The translations under genes were made by a program, and so were the position numbers. Below are positions 25,190 through 33,741 of a stretch of 64,000 bases of DNA, piece after piece (within the stretch, counting starts at the first letter, position 1; every line of letters begins with the position of its first letter). This DNA comes from Pyricularia pennisetigena (taxonomy: Eukaryota; Ascomycota; Sordariomycetes; Magnaporthales; Pyriculariaceae). The notes beneath the pieces are model-generated. The model was given only the letters and a program-made list of their open reading frames with translations, was not told where the DNA came from and ran no database searches. The stretch covers positions 1,381,758-1,445,757 of the forward strand of contig NW_021940921.1 in NCBI RefSeq assembly GCF_004337985.1, given 5' to 3'.

Positions 25190-25593
25190 TTAAGATGCGA
25201 GAGAATCAAGTGAGGATGCTAAGCAAGGTCTACTTGCGCCCTATGATAGCTACTGTACCGCTGGATAATGGTTATCATGGCGTTACACATCAACTGTCTA
25301 GGCCAAAAAGCATTTTGGCACCCGTGCAACCAGCCAGCATTATAAATCAGGACTGAGGGTGATACACAAGTTCAATTGCAACTTCTGCTGTAACAGCCGC
25401 CAGTGAGGCCAAGACTTCCCTCTAAACTAGGTACATGGCGCCTGGTTGCGGGCTTGGATGAACCTAAGATACCGTAAGCCGGGATCCGGGGTCCAGCGTC
25501 GTTCAAAGATACAAAACGGCCAATTACCGCCTTTTCGCCTGAAGAAAATGCAAGAAAACAAACTTCCGGATTTGTTGTAAGCACCAGCTCAAG

Positions 25594-26601
25594 ATGCTGC
25601 TTTCGATTATTCTCACTGTTTTTATTCCTTTGAGCAGCGCGTTCGGAGGGCATTTTAGCCTTTGTATTTCAGACCCTCCTTTGCAGCTCGTTGCTGGCAA
25701 ATCCGTAATACAAACAATGTACATGCACTAAACCCCCTCCCTCCGTCACTAATGCAGCAATGCTAACCAGATTTTGCAGCAACCATACCCCGGCCAGGAA
25801 AGACTGCCGCGCAGCCATTTACTTTGCAAATCCTGCCTTTCCACCAATCACATACTTTTATGGCTCAGGATCCTGTCATTTTGGATCGGAAAACGCCAGC
25901 TTCCAGGTGCCCATCAGTGTGCCAAATGGTGATGCATATGTGACCTGGTCAGACCCGTTCATCCCTTGCCTCTTTTCTACCTTACACTAATAAAAAAGCT
26001 GTGTAGGACGTGCGGGGCGGCAGCACATATGTGTATGCGCGCTAATGTTTCGGAGGGACGCGGCACCCTTCGAGCTCCCCAGTCACAAGACGGGACTATT
26101 TCTTGTCAAACGTGGTCCCAGAATGGTAACACGACACTGTTGGCGTCTTTTCACTCTGTGGAAGGTGATTCGACCACAAATACAGGCAGAAGCACAACTT
26201 CGAGTACAAGCACAACTTCGAGTACAAGCACAACGTCAAGCACAACGTCAAGCACAACGTCAAGCACAACGTCAAGCACAACGTCAAGCACAACGTCAAG
26301 CACAACGCCAAGCACAACGCCAAGCACAACGCCAAGCACAACGCCAAGCACAACGCCAAGCACAAGCATAACCGTAACCACAGCCGCAAGCCCCGCGAGT
26401 TCTGTGGTTATCAGCGAGGATCAATCCATCCCACGCTCCAATTTATCCAATACCGTGAGCCCCAGCGCTGACGGCAATGGTTTTGTTCAGGTTAGCACCG
26501 CTTCTCGTCTTGCAGCCCCTGACATCGCTCGAGGGTTGGTTACAGTAACTCGAACCGTTACAACTCTATTTACAACTATTGTACTATCCGAGTCGCGTTG
26601 A
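25594..26601 (+). CDS. Secreted Cys- and Ser/Thr-rich protein, copy A
   Basis: Three exons, 25594-25718, 25780-25947 and 26007-26601 (introns 61 and 59 nt, the first with a GCTAAC branch), give about 295 aa. Residues 1-17 form a hydrophobic signal peptide (ending SSAFG). The next roughly 125 residues contain paired cysteines (for example SGSCHFG and WTCGAAAHMC, the latter restored by splicing) and look like a small disulfide-bonded extracellular domain. Then come 11 tandem STTS/STTP tetrapeptides, a probable O-mannosylated stalk. The C terminus (about 30 residues, Thr-rich then a short hydrophobic run FTTIVL) could be a weak GPI-type signal, but this is uncertain. The function is unknown. The paralogue lies at 53221. 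Confidence 0.7.
26227..26358 (+). repeat. 12-bp minisatellite in coding sequence (11 units)
   Basis: Six units of AGCACAACGTCA are followed by five of AGCACAACGCCA. They encode STTS and STTP. The single-base switch divides the array into two homogeneous blocks, which suggests block-wise expansion. Confidence 0.9.
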
Positions 26602-26884
26602 GGAGTCTTCGATTATATGTAGCATGTGTTTCGGTTGATTCTTCACCTCAAAGATTTATGCGACATTTGTCGTGGGGGATTTTCATATTATTTAGGTGTG
26701 TAGTCCGAAATAACTTTGCTGTGGATACATGCCTCTTCATACTTGCTGGACTCGCAGTTTTTAGCGCCAATGTAATCCTAAGCTTTTTCACGGTGTGTGG
26801 GGCATGAATGAATATTGGCCAATCGTATTGCAAAACAAATTATAGGTGGGCTGGTTCCAACCTATCAAAATATGTGCAAACGCT

Positions 26885-26945
26885 TTTATTGTGATACCAA
26901 ACTGTCGGGTTTATCTCCGCTTCTTCAGCACACCGGTAGTAATTT
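26885..26945 (+). repeat. Dispersed flank repeat R3 (copy 1)
   Basis: TGTGATACCAAACTGTCGGG followed by TTTATCTCCGCTTCTTCAGC also occurs at 54460 and, with one change, at 59781. Similarity extends upstream (a CCAATCGTATTGCA-like stretch), so the repeat is probably longer than the core. Confidence 0.75.
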
Positions 26946-27169
26946 CCAGCTCCTGAAGCAACACGGTGATCCGGCCACAAAAAATCCCCCGATTATTTTG
27001 GGGAAGCCATCACAAATACCGCAATATGGGGAAAACAAAAGCCTACGGAAATAACCTGAGCGTGATGAACTTAGTTGGAGATACGATGAAGGCGTCTTTA
27101 TTGTTCCTATCTGCAATTCGAAGGAAATCAGGAAAAGGGTCTGCTCCTACGTCCCTCCAGGGGTGCAAG

Positions 27170-27214
27170 AACAAACAGAACAAACAGAACAAACAGAACA
27201 AACAGAACGGACAG
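27170..27214 (+). repeat. 9-bp tandem repeat (5 units)
   Basis: AACAAACAG is repeated four times and then once with changes (AACGGACAG). It lies between the secreted-protein gene and the 3' end of the SIM-repeat gene. No coding role is supported. Confidence 0.85.
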
Positions 27215-27298
27215 AAGCCTGATCGGCATTAAGATTCTCCGTAGAAGCAAAACTGCCAATTGCATTATCCACTGCTGTGAGTTTTGCAGCAACAAAAC

Positions 27299-29416
27299 TT
27301 AACGCTTGCGAATCTCCAGCTGCCCGCATTTTTTTCGGGCGGCGTTTATCTCCTCATCAACTCCAGCGCCAAACTTAGTCCGAAAAACTGACCTGCTCCA
27401 CACATAGAATGGTACATCCGGTGAGTCATTTTTGAAGTAGCCTACGACGTATGTCCGCGGCCATCTTTGGGCGTTTTCATCCGGCGCGGAAGCAAAGAAC
27501 GCGACTACAACTTCCGATAGCTTTTTGCCGCTGAGTGAGGACGCGTCACGACTTTTGCCAATTATTGACACCGGGCATTGGTATGCCTGCTCCCTGTAGT
27601 CTGACTTTTTCACTAGAACATACCTTTTTGCCTGCGGATGCTCAGTGTTAAGGCTCTTGAGTTGGACTGCTAAATAAAAGCTAATATCCAGTACAATTGT
27701 GCCTTTGACACTGCGTTTGTCACACCTGTCAGGGTCATACGCTAGAGTAATTTGTACGTTTCCGTGGGGCTTTGTTCTGTCAATGAACGTTCTTTCTCTT
27801 AGATCGGCCTCTGGATCTTCGCTAGTCAATCTTGACGTTCTCAAACCAACCATACTTTTGGTATTTGTGCGGGGGTACTTCCGACGATAAGCCGAAAATC
27901 GCTTTGACATCTTTTGGTCGCCATAAAAGCCGTCTTCTAGAAGCTCCAGGGCGCCAGGACAGGTTTCAATCCACTTGCGCGCAGAACGGAGGAGTCCGTT
28001 CGGGGTTTCATCTGGGTTTTCGTGGGCGAGTAGGAACTCCAATCGGAATTTCACATCAACGAAGTCGCAGCCACGCAACTTGCAATCCTGTTGAAGTGCT
28101 CGCCAAGCGGGCGTATGCATATTTTGAGTACTAACTCTTTTAAAGAGAAGTGGCCAAATATTGTCTTGCTCCTCAGAGGAATCATCCGCGGAGGAATCCT
28201 CGGGTGAACCCTCCTCCTCGTTCGTAGCGTCTCTCATTTCTAAATCCTCTTCTATGGTTGCAATCTTCTTTGTCGCTTTTGGCTGTTTTTTCGCAGGTGC
28301 AGGTTCCTCTCCTTCTTCGTCATCTTCGCTATCAGGAGTTGGCAATTTACTTTTCCCCTTTGTCTTCTTTTGCGTAGGCGCGGGCTCTTCCTCTTCATCA
28401 TCTTCGCTATCGGATATCTCTACAACCTTTGGCTTCTTTGTCGCTTTTGGCTGTTTTTTCGCAGGTGCAGGTTCCTCTTCTTCTTCGTCATCTTCGCTAT
28501 CAGGAGTTGGCAATTTACTTTTCCCCTTTGTCTTCTTTTGCGTAGGCGCGGGCTCTTCCTCTTCATCATCTTCGCTATCGGATATCTCTACAACCTTTGG
28601 CTTCTTTGTCGCTTTTGGCTGTTTTTTCGCAGGTGCAGGTTCCTCTTCTTCTTCATCATCTTCGCTATCAGGAGTTGGCAATTTACTTTTCCCCTTTGTC
28701 TTCTTTTGCGTAGGCGCGGGCTCTTCCTCTTCATCATCTTCGCTATCGGATACCTCTACAACCTTTGGCTTCTTTGTCGCTTTTGGCTGTTTTTTCGCAG
28801 GTGCAGGTTCCTCTTCTTCTTCGTCATCTTCGCTATCAGGAGTTGGCAATTTACTTTTCCCCTTTGTCTTTTTTTGCGTAGGCGCGGGCTCTTCCTCTTC
28901 ATCATCTTCGCTATCGGATATCTCTACAACCTTTGGCTTCTTTGTCGCTTTTGGCTGTTTTTTCGCAGGTGCAGGTTCCTCTTCTTCCTCGTCATCTTCG
29001 CTATCAGGAGTCGGCGGTTTCTTTCTCTGTGCCCCCTTTACCTCTGGTGCTTTTTTCGCCTCCTGGTCGGAAAATTTTATCCTAACGCCACTGTCTTCAG
29101 GGACTTTGTATCCTGCTTTCTCGGCTGATTTGCGAAATTTTTTCTCGGCTGCGGCGAATTTCTTTGCGCTTCCAGACCATTCAATTGGATAGGGACTCAT
29201 TTGCTCGGCTTGGTCTGCTGCAAAGTTCACATCGGGTGCTAACTCATCAAGGAATGGAATCAAGTTCTGCTCAAGGGATGCGTCTGCTTGCTCGAAAAAT
29301 CGACGGATGTCCCGAGCAGTACGCTTCAACTGCCGTTGTGCAGCGGTCCCTTCCTCTTTCTTATCGTCATCTTTCCTGTTGGCAAGCTTTTTATCTCTCT
29401 CTCTTGTCTTCGCCAT
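27299..29416 (-). CDS. Repeat protein with tandem SUMO-interaction-like motifs
   Basis: A single open frame of 705 aa. The N terminus is highly charged, followed by a helical region (about residues 30-110). Residues about 130-370 are four copies of a 56-aa unit and a fifth partial copy. Each unit has two acidic runs (PTPDSEDDEEEEE and SDSEDDEEEE) separated by Lys/Pro-rich linkers. In each full unit VVEI or VVEV directly precedes SDSEDDEEEE, the hydrophobic-core-plus-acidic pattern of a SUMO-interaction motif with CK2-like serines. The C-terminal 300 residues (from about 405, NIWPLLFKRV onward) look globular, with no domain recognised. It may be a nuclear scaffold binding poly-SUMOylated proteins; this is inferred only from the motif. 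The start at 29416 is the first Met. Confidence 0.75.
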   Translation of the reverse strand: MAKTRERDKKLANRKDDDKKEEGTAAQRQLKRTARDIRRFFEQADASLEQNLIPFLDELAPDVNFAADQAEQMSPYPIEWSGSAKKFAAAEKKFRKSAEKAGYKVPEDSGVRIKFSDQEAKKAPEVKGAQRKKPPTPDSEDDEEEEEPAPAKKQPKATKKPKVVEISDSEDDEEEEPAPTQKKTKGKSKLPTPDSEDDEEEEEPAPAKKQPKATKKPKVVEVSDSEDDEEEEPAPTQKKTKGKSKLPTPDSEDDEEEEEPAPAKKQPKATKKPKVVEISDSEDDEEEEPAPTQKKTKGKSKLPTPDSEDDEEEEEPAPAKKQPKATKKPKVVEISDSEDDEEEEPAPTQKKTKGKSKLPTPDSEDDEEGEEPAPAKKQPKATKKIATIEEDLEMRDATNEEEGSPEDSSADDSSEEQDNIWPLLFKRVSTQNMHTPAWRALQQDCKLRGCDFVDVKFRLEFLLAHENPDETPNGLLRSARKWIETCPGALELLEDGFYGDQKMSKRFSAYRRKYPRTNTKSMVGLRTSRLTSEDPEADLRERTFIDRTKPHGNVQITLAYDPDRCDKRSVKGTIVLDISFYLAVQLKSLNTEHPQAKRYVLVKKSDYREQAYQCPVSIIGKSRDASSLSGKKLSEVVVAFFASAPDENAQRWPRTYVVGYFKNDSPDVPFYVWSRSVFRTKFGAGVDEEINAARKKCGQLEIRKR
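28270..29012 (-). repeat. 168-bp coding tandem repeat (4 full units + part)
   Basis: Units are almost identical at DNA level. Visible differences are single bases, such as a GATATC/GATACC change that turns Ile into Val in one unit, and TTC/TTT or GTC/ATC changes in linkers. Such homogeneity indicates recent expansion or gene conversion. Because the repeat is free of stops in other frames, long antisense frames arise here. Confidence 0.9.
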
Positions 29417-29607
29417 GTTTATGTCTAACAGGTGTATAGTTCAAGAATTTGTTCAAGTCTGTCGCTTGCAAGTTCGTATGGAACGAGCGAGGTCTCAGCA
29501 GCAAATAAATAACAACAGAACCGCGTGTAAACCAGGAAGCGGGAACAGGGAATTAGTCTCCCAAAACCTGGACTCAGGGCGGAACCTGCCGAATACTGGG
29601 CAACCAT

Positions 29608-31447
29608 GTGCTATACTTAAGACCAAACATGAGCAGCAAATGTAACCTTTACCCTTCTCAATGGAAGCAAAATTCAAAAATGAACATCATTGAACTATAT
29701 GCCGTGCTTGTCATGGGATTGCTGGGTTTCTGGCCGTGCATAATTCTTCTTTTCAGAACCTTACGACTTTCCCAAATTTTAATGACAAGTTTCGAGCGAT
29801 GGATACAATACCCTCTTGCAATAAAAGGGGCATATAGAGCCACGCGCCTCGAGCTATTGTTAATTTTTGCATTCATCAGCTGTAACATTTTCGTCATGGC
29901 GTTTCGTCTTTCAAGCCCCGCTGACCTCGAAAGGCGGTCGGCAGTTGTTTCGGCTATCAACGTAATACCGCTGTTTGTGGGAGGTAACCCTAACCCGCTT
30001 TTTGACCTGATTAGCGTTTCCACTAGTAGCTATCACCTCATCCATTACTGGATTGGCGGAGTTGCGATCCTGGAGGGTCTAATCCATGCGGGGATATCCA
30101 TTCAATCTGGAGGTAACCAGCTGAAGATATCAGGAATCCTGGTAAGTTGCCGCCTCCATTGTTTGTTATCCAGCTGACCAAACAGGCCGCAACCTCCTCC
30201 GCCGCGATATTCTTGACTTCTCTTTGGATTGTCCGTCGATACCGATACTGGTTGTTTGTGAAGCTGCACTTCGTTCTAGTCTTGACCTTCCTTGCAAGTA
30301 TCTTTTGGCATGTTTTTCTCCAGAATGAGGTTGTGAGTAGAACACCGGTTGTCGTGGGAGGCGCGCTTTGGATCTCAAGGCTTCTGTTTTGGCTTTTCCG
30401 GATATTTTTTTCGGCCTCTGCAGCCGTTCACACTCGGCGCCAAGAGAAAGGGGCAGCCTATGTACAAGTTTCATGTTCTCGATCAATCAGAACATTTCCT
30501 GGCTGCTATTTCTATATATATCCTTCGAGAGGCTTTGCAGGCAGCTTCCCGATGTTTGCCATGTGGCACTCGACAAGGTCGTTGGACGGAGGCAACGAGA
30601 TTGGCTTCCTTTTATCAGAGAGTGAAAGAGTTTTCAATCATTCCAGCTTCAAAATAGGGAAAGGTTTACGTCTGGACGGCCCGTATGGACGGAACATCGA
30701 TCTTGGGAACTACGAATCAGTAATTCTGGCGGCAAAAGGTATGGGTATCGCGGGTATTCTTTCATCTGCCCTGTTCCTGCTCGACCGTCATAATTTGGAT
30801 ACACTAGCGAAAAAAGAGCAGATGAGTTTTGATGAGGACGGTGCGATTCGGTACACGAATCGAATTTTTCGTGACCAAACCCGTAAAATAATCCTCATTT
30901 GGATACTCGAGGATAACTGCCAGGAAGACTGGGCAGCTGCGCAAATTCGTGATCTACAGAAGATTGACACACAAGCGGTATGTAACAACTCGAAAACCCA
31001 TCCTCCAAAGCTAACTGTCAAAGATACTTCACTTTTGGTGCATCTACCCATCCGAGGAAACGAACGAGGCTCCTTTTCATATCGACAAGGACTGGCAATG
31101 TCACTATTCCAAAAAAGGTCAAGACGAGAGATTCTTCAGGGGCATCATCTCCCAAGCTACCCGATCACCGGGCAAACACGTCGTTATGAGTAAGTGCCAG
31201 TGTGCTAAATTCTATTTTGCCAAAGCTAACGTACGATCCAGCATGTGGAGACTCTATCTTTACCGGCATTACAAGGAAGGTTGTAATCGAACTAAGCAGA
31301 CTAGATAATCCAATCCGCTTCGTAGAGTTAGATTATCGGCCAGGACATAGAAAAGCTAGAGATTCTGAACTGAGATTGCAAGAGCAGGGCGACGCCAGGC
31401 AGAAAACGATCAAAAAGACTGGTGAAATGAAAAAACGGTCTGCGTGA
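29608..31447 (+). CDS. Ferric-reductase / NADPH-oxidase-like transmembrane protein
   Basis: Four exons, 29608-30141, 30186-30977, 31024-31189 and 31242-31447 (introns 44, 46 and 52 nt), join in phase to give about 565 aa. The N-terminal half has several hydrophobic segments, with His pairs in the haem-binding region (SSYHLIHYWI ... GLIHAG and KLHFVL ... FWHVF). The second half carries FAD-domain features (RTFPGCYFYIY), a LDGPYGRN motif, the nicotinamide-binding stretch AKGMGIAG, and a C-terminal CGDSIF motif completed across the last intron. It would move electrons from NAD(P)H through FAD and haem to extracytoplasmic ferric iron or oxygen. Its neighbours include a DUF3723 gene, and the two families co-occur in Starship elements. 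In-frame Met codons at 29632 and 29683 are alternative starts. Confidence 0.82.
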
Positions 31448-31587
31448 GTGCTCTCTTGCTGTTCATATCACATAGTTCGCGAAAGTTTTACTGTATAGTT
31501 CGAGATCCTGTCAGTAATATCACAGAATTAATGGACAATTGTACCTTTTTTGATATTCACCCACACTTGTACCCCGCTTAAGTTAAG

Positions 31588-31750
31588 GGCACGCCTGCCA
31601 GGGCGCTTGGCGATCCCGCACTGCAGGGATAAGAATGTAAAAGGCGCTAGTTTTCTGCAAGGATGATTTAAAAATGGATACGGCGCTAAAGTGGTTTTCT
31701 GTAAGGGAGAGGATAAAAGTGGACAAATGCTAAAGTGGTTGCAGGTGACC
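31588..31750 (+). repeat. Degenerate tandem repeat (units of about 55 bp)
   Basis: Blocks containing GGCGCTA(AA)GTGG, TTTTCTG(C/T)AAGG and GGATAAAAGTGGACAAATGC-like parts recur about three times with many changes. No coding sense is seen. It lies between the ferric-reductase gene and the MADS-like gene. Confidence 0.4.
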
Positions 31751-31864
31751 AGACAAGGATTCTCATGCATCCAGTAGCCGCGCGTTAGTTTGACGCGCTC
31801 GCCCATCCCAAAAGCCTGGATGTGGGCTTCGGGTAGCCGCGTTTTAGATATTTAGTCGTATGTG

Positions 31865-31899
31865 CTTGCCGAAATGTCGATTGTGCCGAAATGTCGATT
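31865..31899 (+). repeat. Direct repeat of 17 bp, 2 copies
   Basis: TGCCGAAATGTCGATTG occurs twice in immediate succession, about 50 bp upstream of the MADS-like start codon. It could be a pair of regulatory sites or a simple slippage duplication. Confidence 0.6.
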
Positions 31900-31947
31900 G
31901 GCATCTGACACTCAGAGCTACCCACATCTAAACCCGTATACATAAAC

Positions 31948-32505
31948 ATGCGTACAACGATGCGGCCTCGTCCTCGAACCATAGCGCAGATAAAAGAAAG
32001 AAGTTTCGCTACACGCCGGGCAGGACTCGTTAACAAAGCAAGGCAACTCAACCAGAAGACTGGTGCCAGAACTGCAATCCTAGGCACTTATAACGGCAAA
32101 TTCTTTTACTACGATAGCACCAGCGTCCTATCCGACCTAGGGATCATGGATAAGATCCGAGGAGAGAAGGTCGAATCACCTTCAGCCGAAATGACAAGCG
32201 AGTCTTGTTCGATTTCAGACACCCCCGTTTCCCAAGACTTTGATGCGACAAATCAACGGGAGCATTCTGCAACTTCCGACAGCCCATCCCTAGAGTCACT
32301 GGCCGATATCGGCTTTCTTGAAAAGCCAGCCAAGTTAGAGCCAGCAAAGCCAGAAAACCCTGAACAGCATACTTTAAAAGATGCCCAATTCAACTTTTTC
32401 GCCATGTTCTCAAACGAGGATCACAGTTCGGTTGCAGGCAAATCGCCAAAGACCCAAAATTTGGATTCTGATGTGATAGATTGGGGCTTGGACTTTACGG
32501 TATGA
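31948..32505 (+). CDS. MADS-box-like protein (SRF type, short)
   Basis: A single-exon frame of 185 aa. Residues about 12-57 follow the SRF/MADS pattern: a basic helix (TIAQIKERSFATRRAGLVNK), the ARQL helix end, then the beta-strand TGARTAILGTYNGKFFYYDS, corresponding to the usual TGAxVxLLVxSxxGxxYxF. The remainder is polar, Ser/Glu/Pro-rich. MADS proteins bind CArG-type DNA as dimers. The basic helix is less basic than in typical SRF/MEF2 members, so binding specificity may differ. A 17-bp direct repeat sits upstream. Similar reduced MADS-like genes are known in fungal accessory DNA, but no specific orthologue is claimed. Confidence 0.65.
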   Translation: MRTTMRPRPRTIAQIKERSFATRRAGLVNKARQLNQKTGARTAILGTYNGKFFYYDSTSVLSDLGIMDKIRGEKVESPSAEMTSESCSISDTPVSQDFDATNQREHSATSDSPSLESLADIGFLEKPAKLEPAKPENPEQHTLKDAQFNFFAMFSNEDHSSVAGKSPKTQNLDSDVIDWGLDFTV

Positions 32506-32718
32506 GTCGGTAAAAGAAGATTTCATCTTGTACAATATCGGTTTGCCTTGCTGCACAATTGTTTCTCTCAGTGTTGACATGGTTGCAAAACTCGGACTGA
32601 CCTGGGAGCCGGGAATGTGGAAAACAGTACCATGTTCCCGGACTGTGGCTCTCAAAGCTTATAGAATATAAATACTTCACTTTTTACGCAACAATAAAGA
32701 GCTGTAGCAATCGTCAAA

Positions 32719-33543
32719 ATGCAGCCTACATTCATGCTCTATATGCTAACAAGCCTCGTGATCTGTCACTCTTGGGTTGAACAAGTGATGCGTATAGCGC
32801 TTAATGGCACCCTTATCGGCCCCGTAGGATATATGCGCGGCTATGTTGGTAGAAGCGACCCAGGCTTTGTGGACCATGCCAATACATACCTCCTCCCTCC
32901 TAACGGGCGATCAGAGGGTGTGGTGCTCAACAGTGATGGAATATGTAGTCCGTCTCAAAAAATAGGAAACTACAGCCCCAAGTACCCAATGTTGTCTGCT
33001 GCTCCTGGGGACTTTATTGCTTTGCGCTACCAAGAAAATGGGCATGTATCACTCCCAGAGAGTGATCCTCCCAAGCCAGAAAACCGTGGAACAATCTATA
33101 TCTATGGCACAAGCGAACCCGATGACAACCACAAGGTTCTGGACATTCATCAGAAGTGGGCAGCGGGCCGGGAGAAGGGAAGACTCATCGCGACGCGTCC
33201 CTTTGACGATGGCCAATGCTATCAGATCAACAACGGCGCCATTTCGGTGAAGCGACAAGACAATGTGAGGAAGGTTGCCAAAGCCCCACAAGGCGCAGAT
33301 CTTTGGTGTCAAGCCGATGTGCGGCTTCCGCGTGACCTGCCCACCTCAGGAATTTACACACTCTACTGGGTCTGGGACTGGCCTACGATCACGGATGAAT
33401 GCAAGGTTGCATCGCCGCAGTTGTATACTTCATGCCTGGATATTGAGCTTAGGACCGAAGGAATTTCAAATGAAGGTAGCATTGCGTTCATAAGCAACCA
33501 GGACCCCAATGACAGGGCTATTCTGGAACAGATGCAGATGTGA
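32719..33543 (+). CDS. Secreted LPMO-like protein (N-terminal His after signal peptide)
   Basis: A single-exon frame of 274 aa. Residues 1-16 are hydrophobic and end in Cys. Cleavage there would expose HSWVEQ, putting a His at the mature N terminus as required for a copper histidine brace. The next region (PVGYMRGYVGRSDPGF, YLLPPNGRS) and the Cys/Trp-rich second half (GIYTLYWVWDW) match a widespread fungal family, annotated in databases as a DUF of LPMO-like fold. A second brace His may be His149 or another (for example in GHVSLPE, about 111). It probably acts extracellularly on polysaccharide, but activity is unproven. It is transcribed in the same direction as the MADS-like gene 213 bp upstream. 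Confidence 0.65.
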   Translation: MQPTFMLYMLTSLVICHSWVEQVMRIALNGTLIGPVGYMRGYVGRSDPGFVDHANTYLLPPNGRSEGVVLNSDGICSPSQKIGNYSPKYPMLSAAPGDFIALRYQENGHVSLPESDPPKPENRGTIYIYGTSEPDDNHKVLDIHQKWAAGREKGRLIATRPFDDGQCYQINNGAISVKRQDNVRKVAKAPQGADLWCQADVRLPRDLPTSGIYTLYWVWDWPTITDECKVASPQLYTSCLDIELRTEGISNEGSIAFISNQDPNDRAILEQMQM

Positions 33544-33741
33544 GAGCGTATACTTCGCGCTGCCAATATGTACGTAGAGCTTAGCTGGGCCGCGCCCGAG
33601 AGGCGTGAGATTGAGAAAAGCCCGCGACAGGTCTTGCCAGTAAACAGGTTTCTGGTCTGATCCAGGATTATGGCATTCGAATTGCGATAAAGCCCATGGA
33701 AAGCCATGTAACATCCAAACTAGTTTGTTAGCCAACCCAAA

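Larger units (their letters stand above)
25430..26945 (+). repeat. Duplicated segment A (pairs with 53060-54515)
   Basis: The segment covering the secreted Ser/Thr-rich gene is duplicated. Upstream similarity starts near GGCGCCTGGTTGC (25438 and 53067) and continues through GGATCC(G/A)GG(G/T)TCAGCGTCGTT. Downstream it runs past the stop codon to TGTGATACCAAACTGTCGGG (26891 and 54460). Divergence is visible throughout and includes differences in the internal repeat, so this is an older duplication than the inverted repeat. Confidence 0.7.

Noticed and set aside
28370..29128. 252-aa hydrophobic frame within the same repeat
   Set aside because: Same reason; a third frame of the repeat happens to lack stops. 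The apparent membrane helices are periodic copies of one sequence.
28161..29192. 343-aa plus-strand open frame opposite the repeat protein gene
   Set aside because: It is a by-product of the in-phase 168-bp repeat: the Ser-rich and Phe/Gly-rich repeats are the reverse complement of the acidic/Lys units. The minus frame has a normal start, non-repetitive ends and a coherent protein.
29985..29998. Telomere-like GGTAACCCTAACCC in the ferric-reductase gene
   Set aside because: Only two repeat units, inside a conserved coding exon (VGGNPNPLF). It is codon-driven chance.
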